The notes: generated by a model from the sequence alone, not told the origin. DNA of 64,000 nt from an uncultured Victivallales bacterium (GCA_934661375.1 CAKUJH010000003.1:96087-160086); one strand, 5' to 3'; positions 51,602 to 60,688 are shown, counted from the stretch's first letter. Program-made: numbers and translations.

Positions 51602-52980
51602 GACAAAAACTGCTGAATCCGGTCTGCTGCCTTCATGCCGTCCACGATGGCACGGACCACCAGAGACGGTCCGTTTGCAGCATCGCCCGCCACAAAAACC
51701 TCCGGGACATCCTCCAGCTGGAAATCCGCCAGCCCCGCGGCACGGTCTCTGCGCAGGAAACCCATTGCCAGCAGTACCAGATCCGCTTCAATGATTTCCG
51801 GCTTCGCTCCGGCGGCTTCATGGAATTTCAGCGGTTTGCCCTGCGGGGAAAGTTCCCATTCCACCGGAACCACTTCCACGCCGCAGACTTTGCCGTCTTT
51901 TTCCAGGAACCGTTTGCTTGCCAGATTCCAGCGGCGGACACACCCTTCCTCGTGGCTGGAACTGGTCCGCAGCAGATAAGGCCATTCCGGCCACGGGGTG
52001 GACGGAGAACGTTTTTCCGGCGGACGCGGCATGATTTCGATCTGCGTCACGCTCAAAGCCCCCTGCCGGGTCGAAGTGCCGACACAATCGCTGCCGGTAT
52101 CGCCGCCGCCGATCACCAGAACTTTTTTGTTCCGTGCGGAAACCGGCCATTCCCGGCATTCACCGGAACAGAGCCGGTTCTGTCCCTGAAGCAGTTCCAG
52201 CGCAAAATGAATTCCAGCGAATTCACGTCCGGGAATCGGCAGATTCCGCGGAACCGGAGTGCCGTTGGTAATCAGCAGCGCATCACAGCGTTTCCGCAGA
52301 TATTCCGCCGAAACATCCATGCCGACCGCTGTACCGCAGACAAAATGGATGCCGGCTTCCTTCAGCAGACGGATACGGCGTTCCACCACCGTTTTCGCCA
52401 GTTTGAAATCCGGAATGCCGTAACGGAGCAGTCCGCCGGGATTCAGATTTTTCTCATATACTGTAACTTCGAATCCAGCCTGATTCAGGCGGTTGGCGGC
52501 TGCCAATCCGGCAGGACCGGCACCAATGATGAAGACTTTTTTTCCATTGCGTTTTTCCGGAACTGCGGGTTTGACCCAGCCCTGCGCATAGGCATTTTCC
52601 ACCACGCGTTTTTCAATCTGACGCACCATGACGGGCTCACGTTCGATTCCTTCCGTGCAGCTGCCTTCGCAAAGCGCCGGACAGATCCGGCTGGTGAATT
52701 CAGGGAACGGACTGGTGGAAGACAGAATGCTCCATGCCAGCCGGTAATCGCCGCGGTTCACCGCATCGTTCATGTCCGGAATCAGATTGCCCAGCGGACA
52801 GCCCTTGCCGTGGCAGAACGGAATGCCGCAGTTCATGCAGCGGGACGCCTGCTGACGGATTTCGTTTTCCTCCACAGGCATTTCCACTTCCTTGAAATCC
52901 TTGACCCGTTCCCGGATCGGACGATAGATATGACCAAGTCTTTCCACACTCAAAAACGGATATCTGCTCTTGCTGTTCAT
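51598..52980 (-). CDS. gltD: Glutamate synthase (NADPH) small subunit
   Basis: Delivers electrons from NADPH through FAD and 4Fe-4S clusters to GltB. The 460-residue protein has the N-terminal cysteine clusters CMNCGIPFCHGKGCPLGN and CPALCEGSCTEG, an FAD-binding VFIIGAGPAGLAAANRL (about 148), and an NADPH-binding VLVIGGGDTGSDCVGTS (about 288). The closing FVAGDAANGPSLVV is the second FAD motif. It starts 3 bases after the gltB stop with an AGGAG site, so GltB and GltD are co-translated. Confidence 0.97.
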   Translation of the reverse strand: MNSKSRYPFLSVERLGHIYRPIRERVKDFKEVEMPVEENEIRQQASRCMNCGIPFCHGKGCPLGNLIPDMNDAVNRGDYRLAWSILSSTSPFPEFTSRICPALCEGSCTEGIEREPVMVRQIEKRVVENAYAQGWVKPAVPEKRNGKKVFIIGAGPAGLAAANRLNQAGFEVTVYEKNLNPGGLLRYGIPDFKLAKTVVERRIRLLKEAGIHFVCGTAVGMDVSAEYLRKRCDALLITNGTPVPRNLPIPGREFAGIHFALELLQGQNRLCSGECREWPVSARNKKVLVIGGGDTGSDCVGTSTRQGALSVTQIEIMPRPPEKRSPSTPWPEWPYLLRTSSSHEEGCVRRWNLASKRFLEKDGKVCGVEVVPVEWELSPQGKPLKFHEAAGAKPEIIEADLVLLAMGFLRRDRAAGLADFQLEDVPEVFVAGDAANGPSLVVRAIVDGMKAADRIQQFLS

Positions 52981-52983
52981 TGT

Positions 52984-55900
52984 TCAATTCTCCTTTCCGG
53001 CCGCAGCGGCCAGCACATGCCGGTATTCCACCGGGATGACTTTCACGAAGCGCGAACGCAGGTTGACCCAGTCTTTCAGGATGGCAGCCGCCTTCGGGCT
53101 TCCGGTCGCTTCCAGATGCTCCCGGATCAGCGACAGCAGTTCCGCTTCATCCGCCGAGCCGCTCAGCACACTTTCCAGGTCGATGGTGCCGACGTTACAG
53201 CGCAGGTCGAAATCGTTGGAGTCATCCAGCACATACGCCAGACCGCCGGTCATACCTGCACCGAAGTTGACGCCGGTCGGGCCCAGAACAACCACCCTGC
53301 CGCCGGTCATGTATTCGCATCCGTGGTCGCCCACGCCTTCCACCACGGCAGTGAAACCGCTGTTGCGGATGGCAAAACGTTCACCCGCCTGTCCGTTCAG
53401 GAATATCTTTCCGGACGTGCCGCCGTATCCGATCACGTTGCCCGCAATCACGTTGTTTTCCGGAATGAATCCGGCATTCTTCGGCGCACGGATAATGATC
53501 TTGCCGCCGGAGATGCCCTTGCCGACAAAGTCATTGGCTTCGCCTTCCAGTTCGAAAGTGACACCATGCACCAGAAACGCGCCGAAGCTCTGTCCGGCAC
53601 ATCCGGTAAAATGCACTTTGACCGTATCGTCGGGGAGTCCCTGCGAACCGAATTTCCGGACCAGCCGGCAAGAAAGTTCCGTGCCGACAGTACGGTTGCG
53701 GTTGCAGACCGTGCAGTTCAAGGAAGCCTTCTTGCCGCTTTCCAGCGTTTCCTTTAATGCCGGCAGCAGGAATTCGCGGTCGTAGTTTTCCAGAACCTGC
53801 TTCTTGTTTTCCGAACGCACCGTATCTCCGTTCACTTTGGTGAAAATCGCGGAGAAATCCAGATTTCTGGTCTTGTAGAACTCTATGGCTTTGTTCATCT
53901 TGAGCAGGTCGGAACGTCCGATCGCTTCATCCAGCGAATGCAGACCGAGCTGTGCCAGATATTCCCGGACTTCCTGCGCCAGGAAGCGGAGGAAATTGAC
54001 AATGTATTCCGGTTTGCCGCGGAAACATTTCCGCAGTTCGGGATCCTGCGTGGCAACCCCCACCGGACAGCTGTTTTCATGGCACTTGCGCATCATGACG
54101 CAGCCGAGACAGACCAGCAGAGTGGTGGCGAATCCGAATTCCTCTGCGCCCAGCAGCGCGCCGATAATCACATCGCGGCCGGTCTTGAGCTGACCATCCA
54201 CCTGAAGCCGGACATTGCCGCGCAGATGGTTCAGAACCAGTGTCTGCTGAGCTTCCGCAATACCGAGTTCCCACGGCAGACCGGCGTGCTTGATGCTGGT
54301 CAGCGGAGAAGCTCCGGTTCCGCCGTCATGACCGCTGATCAGAATCACATCGGCATGACCTTTCGCCACACCGGCGGCAATGGTGCCGACGCCCACTTCG
54401 GAAACCAGTTTCACGGAAATACGCGCTTCCGGATTGGAGTTGCGCAAATCGTAGATCAGCTGCGCCAGATCCTCAATGGAATAGATGTCATGATGCGGCG
54501 GCGGCGAAATCAGTGTAACATGCGGAGTGGCATGACGCACCCGCGCAATCGCTTCATCGACTTTGTGGCCGGGCAGCTGTCCGCCTTCGCCCGGTTTCGC
54601 GCCCTGCGCCATCTTGATCTGAATATCGCGCGCATGTGCCAGATAATCAATCGTAACGCCGAAACGTCCGCTGGCAACCTGACGGATTGCACTGCTGCGG
54701 TTTTCACCGTGCGGTCCGGGCTTGGAGCGTTCCGGATCTTCGCCGCCTTCCCCGCAGTTGCTCATTGCTCCGATGGAGTTCATGGCAATCGCAATGGCTT
54801 CGTGCGCTTCCGGACTCAGCGACCCCAGGGACATGGCGCCGGAAACAAAGCGTTTCAGAATGGATTCCACGCTTTCCACTTCTTCCAGCGGAATGCTCTG
54901 TGTCGGTGCAAATTCAAACAGACCGCGCAGCGTGCAGAGATGCGTCGCCTGATCGTTGATATACTTCGCATACTGTCTGTATTTTTCCGGGTCGTTGCCT
55001 TGCACCGCCTGACGGAACAGCGCAAGTGTATCCGGATTCCACAGATGATTTTCTCCGTCCTTGCGGAATTTGTACTGTCCTCCGGAAGGCAGCAGTCCGG
55101 CACGGGCATTTTCACAGCGGGTGCGGATTTCATTTTCAATATCCCCGATTTTGATGCCGCCGATGCGCGACGCCGTGCCGGGGAAATATTTGTCGATCAC
55201 GCTGCGGTCAATGCCGACGGCTTCAAAAATCTGCGCGGAACGGTAGCTGCGCAGAGTCGAAATACCCATCTTGGACATGACTTTCAGCAGTCCCTTGTCC
55301 ACGGCATTGAGATAATTGGCAGCGGCGGCGGCAGGATCCGGTTCGATCAGACCGTCTGCACACAGACGGCTTACGGTTTCCAGTGCCAGATACGGGTTGA
55401 TGGCGGTTGCGCCGAACCCGAGCAGCAATGCATAGTGCATGATTTCACGGATTTCACCGGACTGCACAATGATGCCCACCGGAGGCCGCAAGCCGGCATC
55501 ACGCAGGACACCGTTGACAGCCGCCGCACCCAGCAATGCGGGGATCGGCATTTCGCCTTCCTTGATTTCCCGGTCGCTCAGAATCAGAATGTTCTTTCCG
55601 GCGCGGACATTGTCCAGTGCCGCCTGTTCAAGCTGTTCCACACCTTTTTCCAGACTGCCGGTCCAGGTCAGCGGCAGCGTAACTGCCGAGAAAATGCCGT
55701 CCTGCAGGGCGCTCAGACGACGCAGGTCTTCATCTGTCAGAATCGGACGCGGCAGTTTGATGAGCTTGTGATCCAGCGGGGCTTCTTCCAGAATATTGCC
55801 CTGGTTGCCGATATAAGTAGTCAGACTCATGACCAGCTCTTCGCGGATCGGGTCAATCGGAGGATTGGTGACCTGCGCAAACAGCTGTTTGAAATACCCG

Positions 55901-57435
55901 TAAAGCAGCTGAGGCTTTTCAGACAGAACCGCCAGCGCGGCGTCATTGCCCATGGAGCCGGTCGGTTCGTGTCCGGTGGCTGCCATGACTTTGACCAGCA
56001 TGTCCACATCTTCACGCGACCAGCCGAACAGACTCTGCCGGTAGCTCAGGTGTTCCGGAACTTCCGAAGGATTGATCGAATCAAACAGTCCGTGAACCGT
56101 GATCTTGCTTTCTTCCGCCCAGCGGCGGTACGGTTTGCTGCGCGCGGCGTCATTCTTGAGTTCGGCATCAAAAACCAGACGGTGATGTTCCAGATCGCAG
56201 TAAATCATCTCACCAGGTTTGAGCCGTCCTTTGCGCACCACATCAGATGATGGAATATCCAGCACGCCGGTTTCCGAAGCCAGCACAAACAGATTGTCCT
56301 TGGTCAGTGTGTAACGGGCAGGACGCAGTCCATTGCGGTCCAGCAAAGCTCCGGCGTTGACGCCGTCCGAAAATGTCACGGCGGCAGGACCGTCCCACGG
56401 CTCCATCAGAGCCGAATGATAATCGAAGAATCCGCGCACGTCGCGGCCGAGATGATAATTGACACCCCACGCCTGCGGAATCAGCATGAGCATGGCGTGC
56501 GGCAGGGAACGTCCCGCGGCAACCAGCAGTTCAAACATGTTGTCCAGACATGCGGAATCGCTCTGACCGGGTTCGATCAGCGGCAGCAGCTTTTCCATAT
56601 CGGAACCGAGCAGCTGACTCTTCAGAAATTTTTCCCGACTGGCAAGCTGATTCAGATTGCCGCGCAGAGTGTTGATCTCCCCGTTGTGTGCCAGATAACG
56701 GAAAGGATGCGCCAGCTTCCAGGTCGGGAACGTGTTGGTGCTGTAACGCTGATGCACCAGCGCCAGCGGACTCTTGAAATCGGGATCGTTCAAATCCAGA
56801 TAGAAACGGTCGATCTGTGTCGCCAGCAGCAGGCCTTTATAAACAATGCTGCGGCTGGAACAGCTGGGAATGCAGCAGGAGGGCAGTCGCTTTTCAATCA
56901 GACGGCGCATCACGAACAGCTTGCGTTCAAAAGCCGCCTGATCGGGGAAATCCTGTCCGCCGATGAAAACCTGACGGATCAGAGGACAGCTCTGCCGCGC
57001 GGTTTTGCCGATGGCGTCCGGATTGACCGGAACATTGCGCCAGTAGAGAATGCGTCCGCCTTCGGACGTAACCAGACTTTCCAGAACGGACTCCTCATGT
57101 TCTCCGCCGAACAGCATCATGACCGCGTATTTGCCGGGCTTGGGCAGCGGAACCGGCAGGCTCTTGCGGAAAAACGCGTCAGGAATGGCACAGAGCATCC
57201 CCGCGCCGTCGCCGGTTTCAGGATCGCATCCGGACGCCCCGCGGTGCATCAGCCGTTTCAATACGGTAATGCCCATCTCCACAATGTCATGCGACGATTT
57301 GTTGTCAAGGCTGGCAACCAGCCCGACGCCGCAGGCATCATGTTCATTCAGAAAACTGTAAAGCCCCTGATCGGGCGGCACCTGTTGGAAACGCTGTCGG
57401 GCGTTCCCCTGATTCTCCTGTTGATTTTCCAGCAT
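52984..57435 (-). CDS. gltB: Glutamate synthase large subunit
   Basis: Makes glutamate from glutamine and 2-oxoglutarate, 1483 residues. The class II amidotransferase domain begins at the catalytic C35 (HDACGVGLVA), after a 34-residue propeptide that must be removed. Then come LMHRGASGCDPETGDGAG, the central and FMN domains with GEGGEDPERSKPGPHGENRSSAIRQ split over loops, the glutamate-synthase segment LISGHDGGTGASPLTSIKHAG, and the 3Fe-4S cysteines in CLGCVMMRKCHENSCPVG. The GXGXG beta-helix closes the protein. The ATG at 57435 has AAGGAG 8 bases upstream; a GTG at 57444 is rejected. A sigma-54-like promoter precedes it. Confidence 0.97.
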   Translation of the reverse strand: MLENQQENQGNARQRFQQVPPDQGLYSFLNEHDACGVGLVASLDNKSSHDIVEMGITVLKRLMHRGASGCDPETGDGAGMLCAIPDAFFRKSLPVPLPKPGKYAVMMLFGGEHEESVLESLVTSEGGRILYWRNVPVNPDAIGKTARQSCPLIRQVFIGGQDFPDQAAFERKLFVMRRLIEKRLPSCCIPSCSSRSIVYKGLLLATQIDRFYLDLNDPDFKSPLALVHQRYSTNTFPTWKLAHPFRYLAHNGEINTLRGNLNQLASREKFLKSQLLGSDMEKLLPLIEPGQSDSACLDNMFELLVAAGRSLPHAMLMLIPQAWGVNYHLGRDVRGFFDYHSALMEPWDGPAAVTFSDGVNAGALLDRNGLRPARYTLTKDNLFVLASETGVLDIPSSDVVRKGRLKPGEMIYCDLEHHRLVFDAELKNDAARSKPYRRWAEESKITVHGLFDSINPSEVPEHLSYRQSLFGWSREDVDMLVKVMAATGHEPTGSMGNDAALAVLSEKPQLLYGYFKQLFAQVTNPPIDPIREELVMSLTTYIGNQGNILEEAPLDHKLIKLPRPILTDEDLRRLSALQDGIFSAVTLPLTWTGSLEKGVEQLEQAALDNVRAGKNILILSDREIKEGEMPIPALLGAAAVNGVLRDAGLRPPVGIIVQSGEIREIMHYALLLGFGATAINPYLALETVSRLCADGLIEPDPAAAAANYLNAVDKGLLKVMSKMGISTLRSYRSAQIFEAVGIDRSVIDKYFPGTASRIGGIKIGDIENEIRTRCENARAGLLPSGGQYKFRKDGENHLWNPDTLALFRQAVQGNDPEKYRQYAKYINDQATHLCTLRGLFEFAPTQSIPLEEVESVESILKRFVSGAMSLGSLSPEAHEAIAIAMNSIGAMSNCGEGGEDPERSKPGPHGENRSSAIRQVASGRFGVTIDYLAHARDIQIKMAQGAKPGEGGQLPGHKVDEAIARVRHATPHVTLISPPPHHDIYSIEDLAQLIYDLRNSNPEARISVKLVSEVGVGTIAAGVAKGHADVILISGHDGGTGASPLTSIKHAGLPWELGIAEAQQTLVLNHLRGNVRLQVDGQLKTGRDVIIGALLGAEEFGFATTLLVCLGCVMMRKCHENSCPVGVATQDPELRKCFRGKPEYIVNFLRFLAQEVREYLAQLGLHSLDEAIGRSDLLKMNKAIEFYKTRNLDFSAIFTKVNGDTVRSENKKQVLENYDREFLLPALKETLESGKKASLNCTVCNRNRTVGTELSCRLVRKFGSQGLPDDTVKVHFTGCAGQSFGAFLVHGVTFELEGEANDFVGKGISGGKIIIRAPKNAGFIPENNVIAGNVIGYGGTSGKIFLNGQAGERFAIRNSGFTAVVEGVGDHGCEYMTGGRVVVLGPTGVNFGAGMTGGLAYVLDDSNDFDLRCNVGTIDLESVLSGSADEAELLSLIREHLEATGSPKAAAILKDWVNLRSRFVKVIPVEYRHVLAAAAGKEN

Positions 57436-57477
57436 GATCCACACTCCTTAGTTAGAAAAAACCACAGCACCCGATTA

Positions 57478-57494
57478 AGCATAAATCATGCCAG
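57478..57494 (-). promoter_or_regulatory. Sigma-54-type promoter candidate for gltBD
   Basis: On the minus strand CTGGCATGATTTATGCT carries GG (57492-57491) and GC (57480-57479) exactly 10 bases apart, close to the -24/-12 consensus TGGCACG-N4-TTGC. The gltB ATG is about 45 bases downstream. Nitrogen control of gltBD by sigma-54 would be sensible. No activator gene is in the window. Confidence 0.6.
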
Positions 57495-57596
57495 GTTTGC
57501 AGAAACCGAAGATTCACCCGTTTGTTTTCCTCAAAAACAGAATGAGTTGTCAGGACAAATCCGGTTCTCCGCTGCCGCCAAAACAGAAAATGGATA

Positions 57597-57637
57597 ACAA
57601 AAATGTAAGATAATCATTCCGCTTCTTACATTTTTGT
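57597..57637 (-). terminator. Hairpin after the 57.7 kb amidohydrolase gene
   Basis: Two 14-base arms (57597-57610 and 57624-57637) pair perfectly around a 13-base loop; each arm contains an A- or T-run of five. It lies 17 bases past the minus-strand gene and probably terminates it. Confidence 0.7.
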
Positions 57638-57654
57638 AAACAGATCAGGCGCCG

Positions 57655-58506
57655 TCAGGACTTCTTCTGAAAAAAAGTTTCCATATTCCGGTGAAACAGC
57701 AGCTCTCCGGCATCGCTGAAATCATTCGGTGCATAGGAAGGCGGCCGGTAAAGATTGGCATCCCGGTCGATTCCTTCCAGAATTCCGCGGTCAATCCGGA
57801 TCAGATTCGCCGCAAAAGCGGAATCATAATGGTTCGTTGATTTGTCGGTGCCCCACAGAATATGGGTTTTGAGTTTGGAGAAGCCGCAGAGATAAAGACG
57901 CCGCAGAACCGACTCCCGGTAGACCAGCGGAGTTCCCGGAGTCAGGTCAACGTACACATCCACATTGTTGGCTCCCCAGAAAAATTCTCCGATGATGGAA
58001 TTGAATTCATCCGTCCATGGCCAGCCGGCATGAGCCAGGGAAAACCGCAGTCCTTTGAGTTCCATCAGACACTCAAACGCGGCGGGCCGGTTGAATTCCG
58101 CCGCCGGGTGGGTACTGTAAAGAATGCCGCAATGAAAGTTGACCGGCAGTCCCGTTTCGGCAATCTGTGTCAGCGGTTTCAGCACATCTTTCGGGAAAAA
58201 GTGATTGCAGATGATCTTGAATCCGGCAGCTCCGCGCTCCGCCGCAGTACGGATCTGCCGTTCAATATCCGCATCCGTCGGGTCTATCCAAAAGACCGGA
58301 CGGAAAGCCGGTGTCTGCGAAGTAAATTCCAGCAGGCAGTCCAGCAAACTTTCCCAGCGCTGATCCGCCCCTTCCACACGGCTATATCCCAGCGGCTGCG
58401 GACTGATGATCCCGCCGCCGGTTACTCCGGCTTCTGCGGTTCTGCGTAAAAATTCCTGCGGTGTATCGCCGGGACCGGAATACATGTGAATGTGATAATC
58501 ATACAT
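57655..58506 (-). CDS. Amidohydrolase-family metal hydrolase
   Basis: A 283-residue TIM-barrel hydrolase. Motifs in order are DYHIHMYSG (3-11, HxH), GFKIICNHFFPKD with a Lys, VNFHCGILYSTHPAAEF, FSLAHAGWPWTDEF and HILWGTDKSTNHYD with the late Asp. It resembles the 37.1 kb protein in layout (HxH, K, HxG, HxGWP, D), and both lack a signal peptide, but overall identity looks low. It is a single-gene unit with a GGAG ribosome site. Substrate unknown. Confidence 0.8.
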   Translation of the reverse strand: MYDYHIHMYSGPGDTPQEFLRRTAEAGVTGGGIISPQPLGYSRVEGADQRWESLLDCLLEFTSQTPAFRPVFWIDPTDADIERQIRTAAERGAAGFKIICNHFFPKDVLKPLTQIAETGLPVNFHCGILYSTHPAAEFNRPAAFECLMELKGLRFSLAHAGWPWTDEFNSIIGEFFWGANNVDVYVDLTPGTPLVYRESVLRRLYLCGFSKLKTHILWGTDKSTNHYDSAFAANLIRIDRGILEGIDRDANLYRPPSYAPNDFSDAGELLFHRNMETFFQKKS

Positions 58507-58701
58507 AATGGAAGTCTCCTCATCCGTCGTGAACCAATGTTTTCATCAATATAACATGGCAAATCCGGAATGCAACAGCCGCGGAAAGATATTCCGCAAT
58601 TCTCTGAAACAAATGCGCCGGGAAATGGTCTGTCATCTGGATGACAACGGCGGATTCTGTTGGTTTTTCGTTGAAAAAGCAGGAAAATTTACAAATGCGG
58701 C

Positions 58702-58730
58702 TTGACCTTCCGCGTTTGACAGGCTATCTT
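58702..58730 (+). promoter_or_regulatory. Promoter of the ferredoxin gene
   Basis: TTGACC (58702-58707) and TATCTT (58725-58730) with a 17-base spacer. The preceding 58507-58700 stretch shows no supported gene. Confidence 0.55.
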
Positions 58731-58794
58731 ACTGGATTTTAGGACGGCTAAAAAGCATGATGCCGCCCGGATCTTAAAAAAGGAGGATTTTATC

Positions 58795-58965
58795 ATGGCT
58801 GCAAAAGTTGACGGAGAAAAATGTGTGGGCTGCGAAGCCTGCGTCGGAACCTGCCCGGTGGAAGCGATTTCCATGAACGACGGCAAAGCGTCTGTTGATG
58901 ACAGCAAGTGCATCGACTGCGGTGCCTGTGTCGCGGGCTGCCCGGCGGAAGCCATCGCCCAGTAA
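58795..58965 (+). CDS. 2[4Fe-4S] ferredoxin
   Basis: A 56-residue clostridial-type ferredoxin. Two cluster motifs are seen: CVGCEACVGTCP and CIDCGACVAGCP, giving eight cysteines. It begins MAAKVDGEKC and closes AEAIAQ. Each CP is followed by the usual VEAI or AEAI. An AAGGAGG site stands 8-9 bases before the ATG, a sign of strong expression. It is flanked by its own promoter and terminator. Low-potential ferredoxins of this kind serve hydrogenases, pyruvate:ferredoxin oxidoreductase and Rnf complexes in anaerobes, so this supports an anaerobic lifestyle. Confidence 0.96.
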   Translation: MAAKVDGEKCVGCEACVGTCPVEAISMNDGKASVDDSKCIDCGACVAGCPAEAIAQ

Positions 58966-58981
58966 TCCGTTTCGGATTCAA

Positions 58982-59018
58982 AAAACGGTTCCGGAAATTG
59001 CATTCGGAACCGTTTTTT
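58982..59018. terminator. Bidirectional terminator after the ferredoxin gene
   Basis: AAAACGGTTCCG (58982-58993) pairs perfectly with CGGAACCGTTTT (59005-59016), followed by more T. It also serves the convergent gene ending at 59034. Confidence 0.9.
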
Positions 59019-59033
59019 CATTTTAAATATTTT

Positions 59034-60176
59034 TCAGATGGCGGAAGGAATGATTTTCAGTGCATGTTCCACCGGTTCGTCGGAAACCATGATCAGGTAA
59101 CCTCCGCCGCCCGCGCCGGTCAGCTTGCAGCCGTAAATCTGTTTCTCGTACCGCTTCCGCATTTCCAGCAGCTCATCCGTCGCCATGCTGGGGAACATCT
59201 CCAGCTGAGCATCCAGACAGCGCGAAGTGGCTTCGCCCCAGGCGCGTGTATCGCGGTATTTGATGGCTTTCCAGCAGACTTCCGCAGAAGCCGCCAGTTT
59301 TTTGATGGACTCCGGATTCACATTCTTGTTGGCAAACACATCATAGCCGTTGAGACGCGGTTTCAACGGCATCAGGTACAGGTGCTCCTGCACATAATTC
59401 AGGGTTTCCTCCGTACAGTCTGACTCTATGGAATGCGGCCAGTAGCTGTTATTGAAATTCAGTTTGTTGAGACCCGGCATCAGGATTCCCAGCTGATCCT
59501 GTGCGCCGCTGATGTTGACCGTCCCCGGCGGATTGTCCACGCAGAACAGCATTTTCGCCAGCTGTTCGCGGTCGCCCAGCGGAATCTGGGTCTGCCACAG
59601 TTCGATGGCTTTTTTGCGGGAACTGGTCGCCATGCCGCTGCGGTTGTTGAATTCGCAGGTCGGCTCAATCTGCAGAGTGATGACCGGTCCGGGGAAAAAT
59701 TTATTGATGAACGGCTGATCCATCCAGCCGCCGCAGAGTTCCACGCGGTACGGAATGTAGCATTCTTTCCGGATGGATGTAGTGGACCGGACCGGCAGGC
59801 CTTCGTAGGGCTTCCGGCTGCTGACCACCAGTTCTATGCCGTACTTTTTGCAGAACGCTTCCTTGGCGGGGGTGAAGCCGTCCGTGTTGACAAAAAAGAT
59901 GTCCGGTTTCAACGCGATGACTTCTTTTTCAAAGTCCATGATTCCGCTGCCGGAATTGATCCACGCATCTTTCACATAACGGATGGATTTGACCATGTAG
60001 AGCCGTTCCGCATCGGAATTGATCGTTTTGCGGTTTTTCAGTTCCCAGATGGTTTTATCCGATCCCAGCCCGACGTACAGATCGCCCAGAGCCGCCGCTT
60101 CCTGAAAAAAAGCGACGTGTCCGCTGTGCAGCATGTCGTAGCATCCGCTCACAAATACCTTTTTCGGATTGTTCAA
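59034..60176 (-). CDS. Fusion of cytidylyltransferase-like and GHMP-kinase-like domains
   Basis: A 380-residue protein. Residues 1-137 form a nucleotidyltransferase of the TagD/RfaE-C type: GCYDMLHSGH (11-20, with HxGH), VGLGSDKTI and the RSTTSIR version of the ISTT motif (130-136). From about 141 the sequence resembles GHMP sugar kinases: YRVELCGGWMDQP for motif 1, SGMATSS (180-186) in place of the glycine-rich ATP loop, and CKLTGAGGGGYLIM (350-363) for motif 3. It may activate a sugar by phosphorylation and nucleotidyl transfer, but the kinase ATP loop is degenerate. The start is TTG at 60176, 8 bases after GGAG. Confidence 0.72.
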   Translation of the reverse strand: MNNPKKVFVSGCYDMLHSGHVAFFQEAAALGDLYVGLGSDKTIWELKNRKTINSDAERLYMVKSIRYVKDAWINSGSGIMDFEKEVIALKPDIFFVNTDGFTPAKEAFCKKYGIELVVSSRKPYEGLPVRSTTSIRKECYIPYRVELCGGWMDQPFINKFFPGPVITLQIEPTCEFNNRSGMATSSRKKAIELWQTQIPLGDREQLAKMLFCVDNPPGTVNISGAQDQLGILMPGLNKLNFNNSYWPHSIESDCTEETLNYVQEHLYLMPLKPRLNGYDVFANKNVNPESIKKLAASAEVCWKAIKYRDTRAWGEATSRCLDAQLEMFPSMATDELLEMRKRYEKQIYGCKLTGAGGGGYLIMVSDEPVEHALKIIPSAI

Positions 60177-60218
60177 TTCTTTCTCTCCTATGTTACGAGT
60201 TTCTGTTTTTCTGAAAAA

Positions 60219-60572
60219 TCACATTCCCGTTGTTTTTTCACCGAAATTCCGGGCGACCATGGACAGAAGCCTCAGTTTTTCTTTCGGTGAAAGCCGATGC
60301 ACTGTTGCGGCAAGTTCACCGAGGATATCCGAATCCTGTATGCCCGGAGAATACGGCTCCGCCGGCAAATCGTCGGTAAAACAATAAATTCTCAATTCCG
60401 GAAACAGCTTTATCAATGTTTTTACCGGCATGTTCTCAATGGCATTGGAACCGCTGTTGAAGCGGTTGATTGTCGAGTAGTCCATGCTGCGGTTTTCCGC
60501 CAGTTTTTTCATGTTCCCCGCGGTTTTGATTGCCCGTTTCAGGGATTGCTTCAGATACTTGCCGATGTCCAT
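60219..60572 (-). CDS. Small HTH (XRE-like) DNA-binding protein
   Basis: A 117-residue protein. Residues 8-65 look like a helix-turn-helix of the Cro/CI superfamily (KRAIKTAGNMKKLAENRSMDYSTINRFNSGS, then MPVKTLIKLFPEL). The rest has a charged helix, LSPKEKLRLLSMVARN. It is divergent from another small HTH gene across an AT-rich region with an 18-base palindrome. It precedes the nucleotidyltransferase fusion by 42 bases on the same strand. Its start codon lies in one copy of a duplicated 19-base unit. Confidence 0.7.
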   Translation of the reverse strand: MDIGKYLKQSLKRAIKTAGNMKKLAENRSMDYSTINRFNSGSNAIENMPVKTLIKLFPELRIYCFTDDLPAEPYSPGIQDSDILGELAATVHRLSPKEKLRLLSMVARNFGEKTTGM

Positions 60573-60602
60573 TTTTTTTTGCCCCGATGTCCATTTTTTT
60601 TT
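60562..60602. repeat. Duplicated 19-base unit containing the HTH start codon and a 9-T run
   Basis: CCGATGTCCATTTTTTTTT occurs at 60562-60580 and 60584-60602, a 22-base period. A third partial copy, CCATTTTTTTTTGG, lies at 60633-60646. On the minus strand each copy reads A9 then ATGGA. Confidence 0.85.
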
Positions 60603-60654
60603 AGATAATTTATAGCGGAACCCAAAAAAATTCCATTTTTTTTTGGATTTTTAC

Positions 60655-60688
60655 TTGAAAATATGGATTAATCCATATATTTTAATAT
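60655..60688 (+). promoter_or_regulatory. Promoter with palindromic operator between the two HTH genes
   Basis: TTGAAA (60655-60660) is followed by the perfect 18-base palindrome ATATGGATTAATCCATAT (60661-60678) and a TATTTT or TAATAT -10 region (60678-60688). The palindrome fills the promoter spacer, a typical repressor position. Confidence 0.65.

Noticed and set aside
51400..56250. Long plus-strand frames (785 and 770 codons) opposite gltD and gltB
   Set aside because: Both are shadows of the two glutamate synthase subunits, whose motifs are complete on the minus strand.
58508..58705. 65-codon plus-strand frame upstream of the ferredoxin
   Set aside because: It runs into the ferredoxin promoter and shows no ribosome site or homology; probably chance.
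58689..59021. 110-codon minus-strand frame over the ferredoxin
   Set aside because: The plus strand gives a perfect 8-Cys ferredoxin with promoter, ribosome site and terminator.
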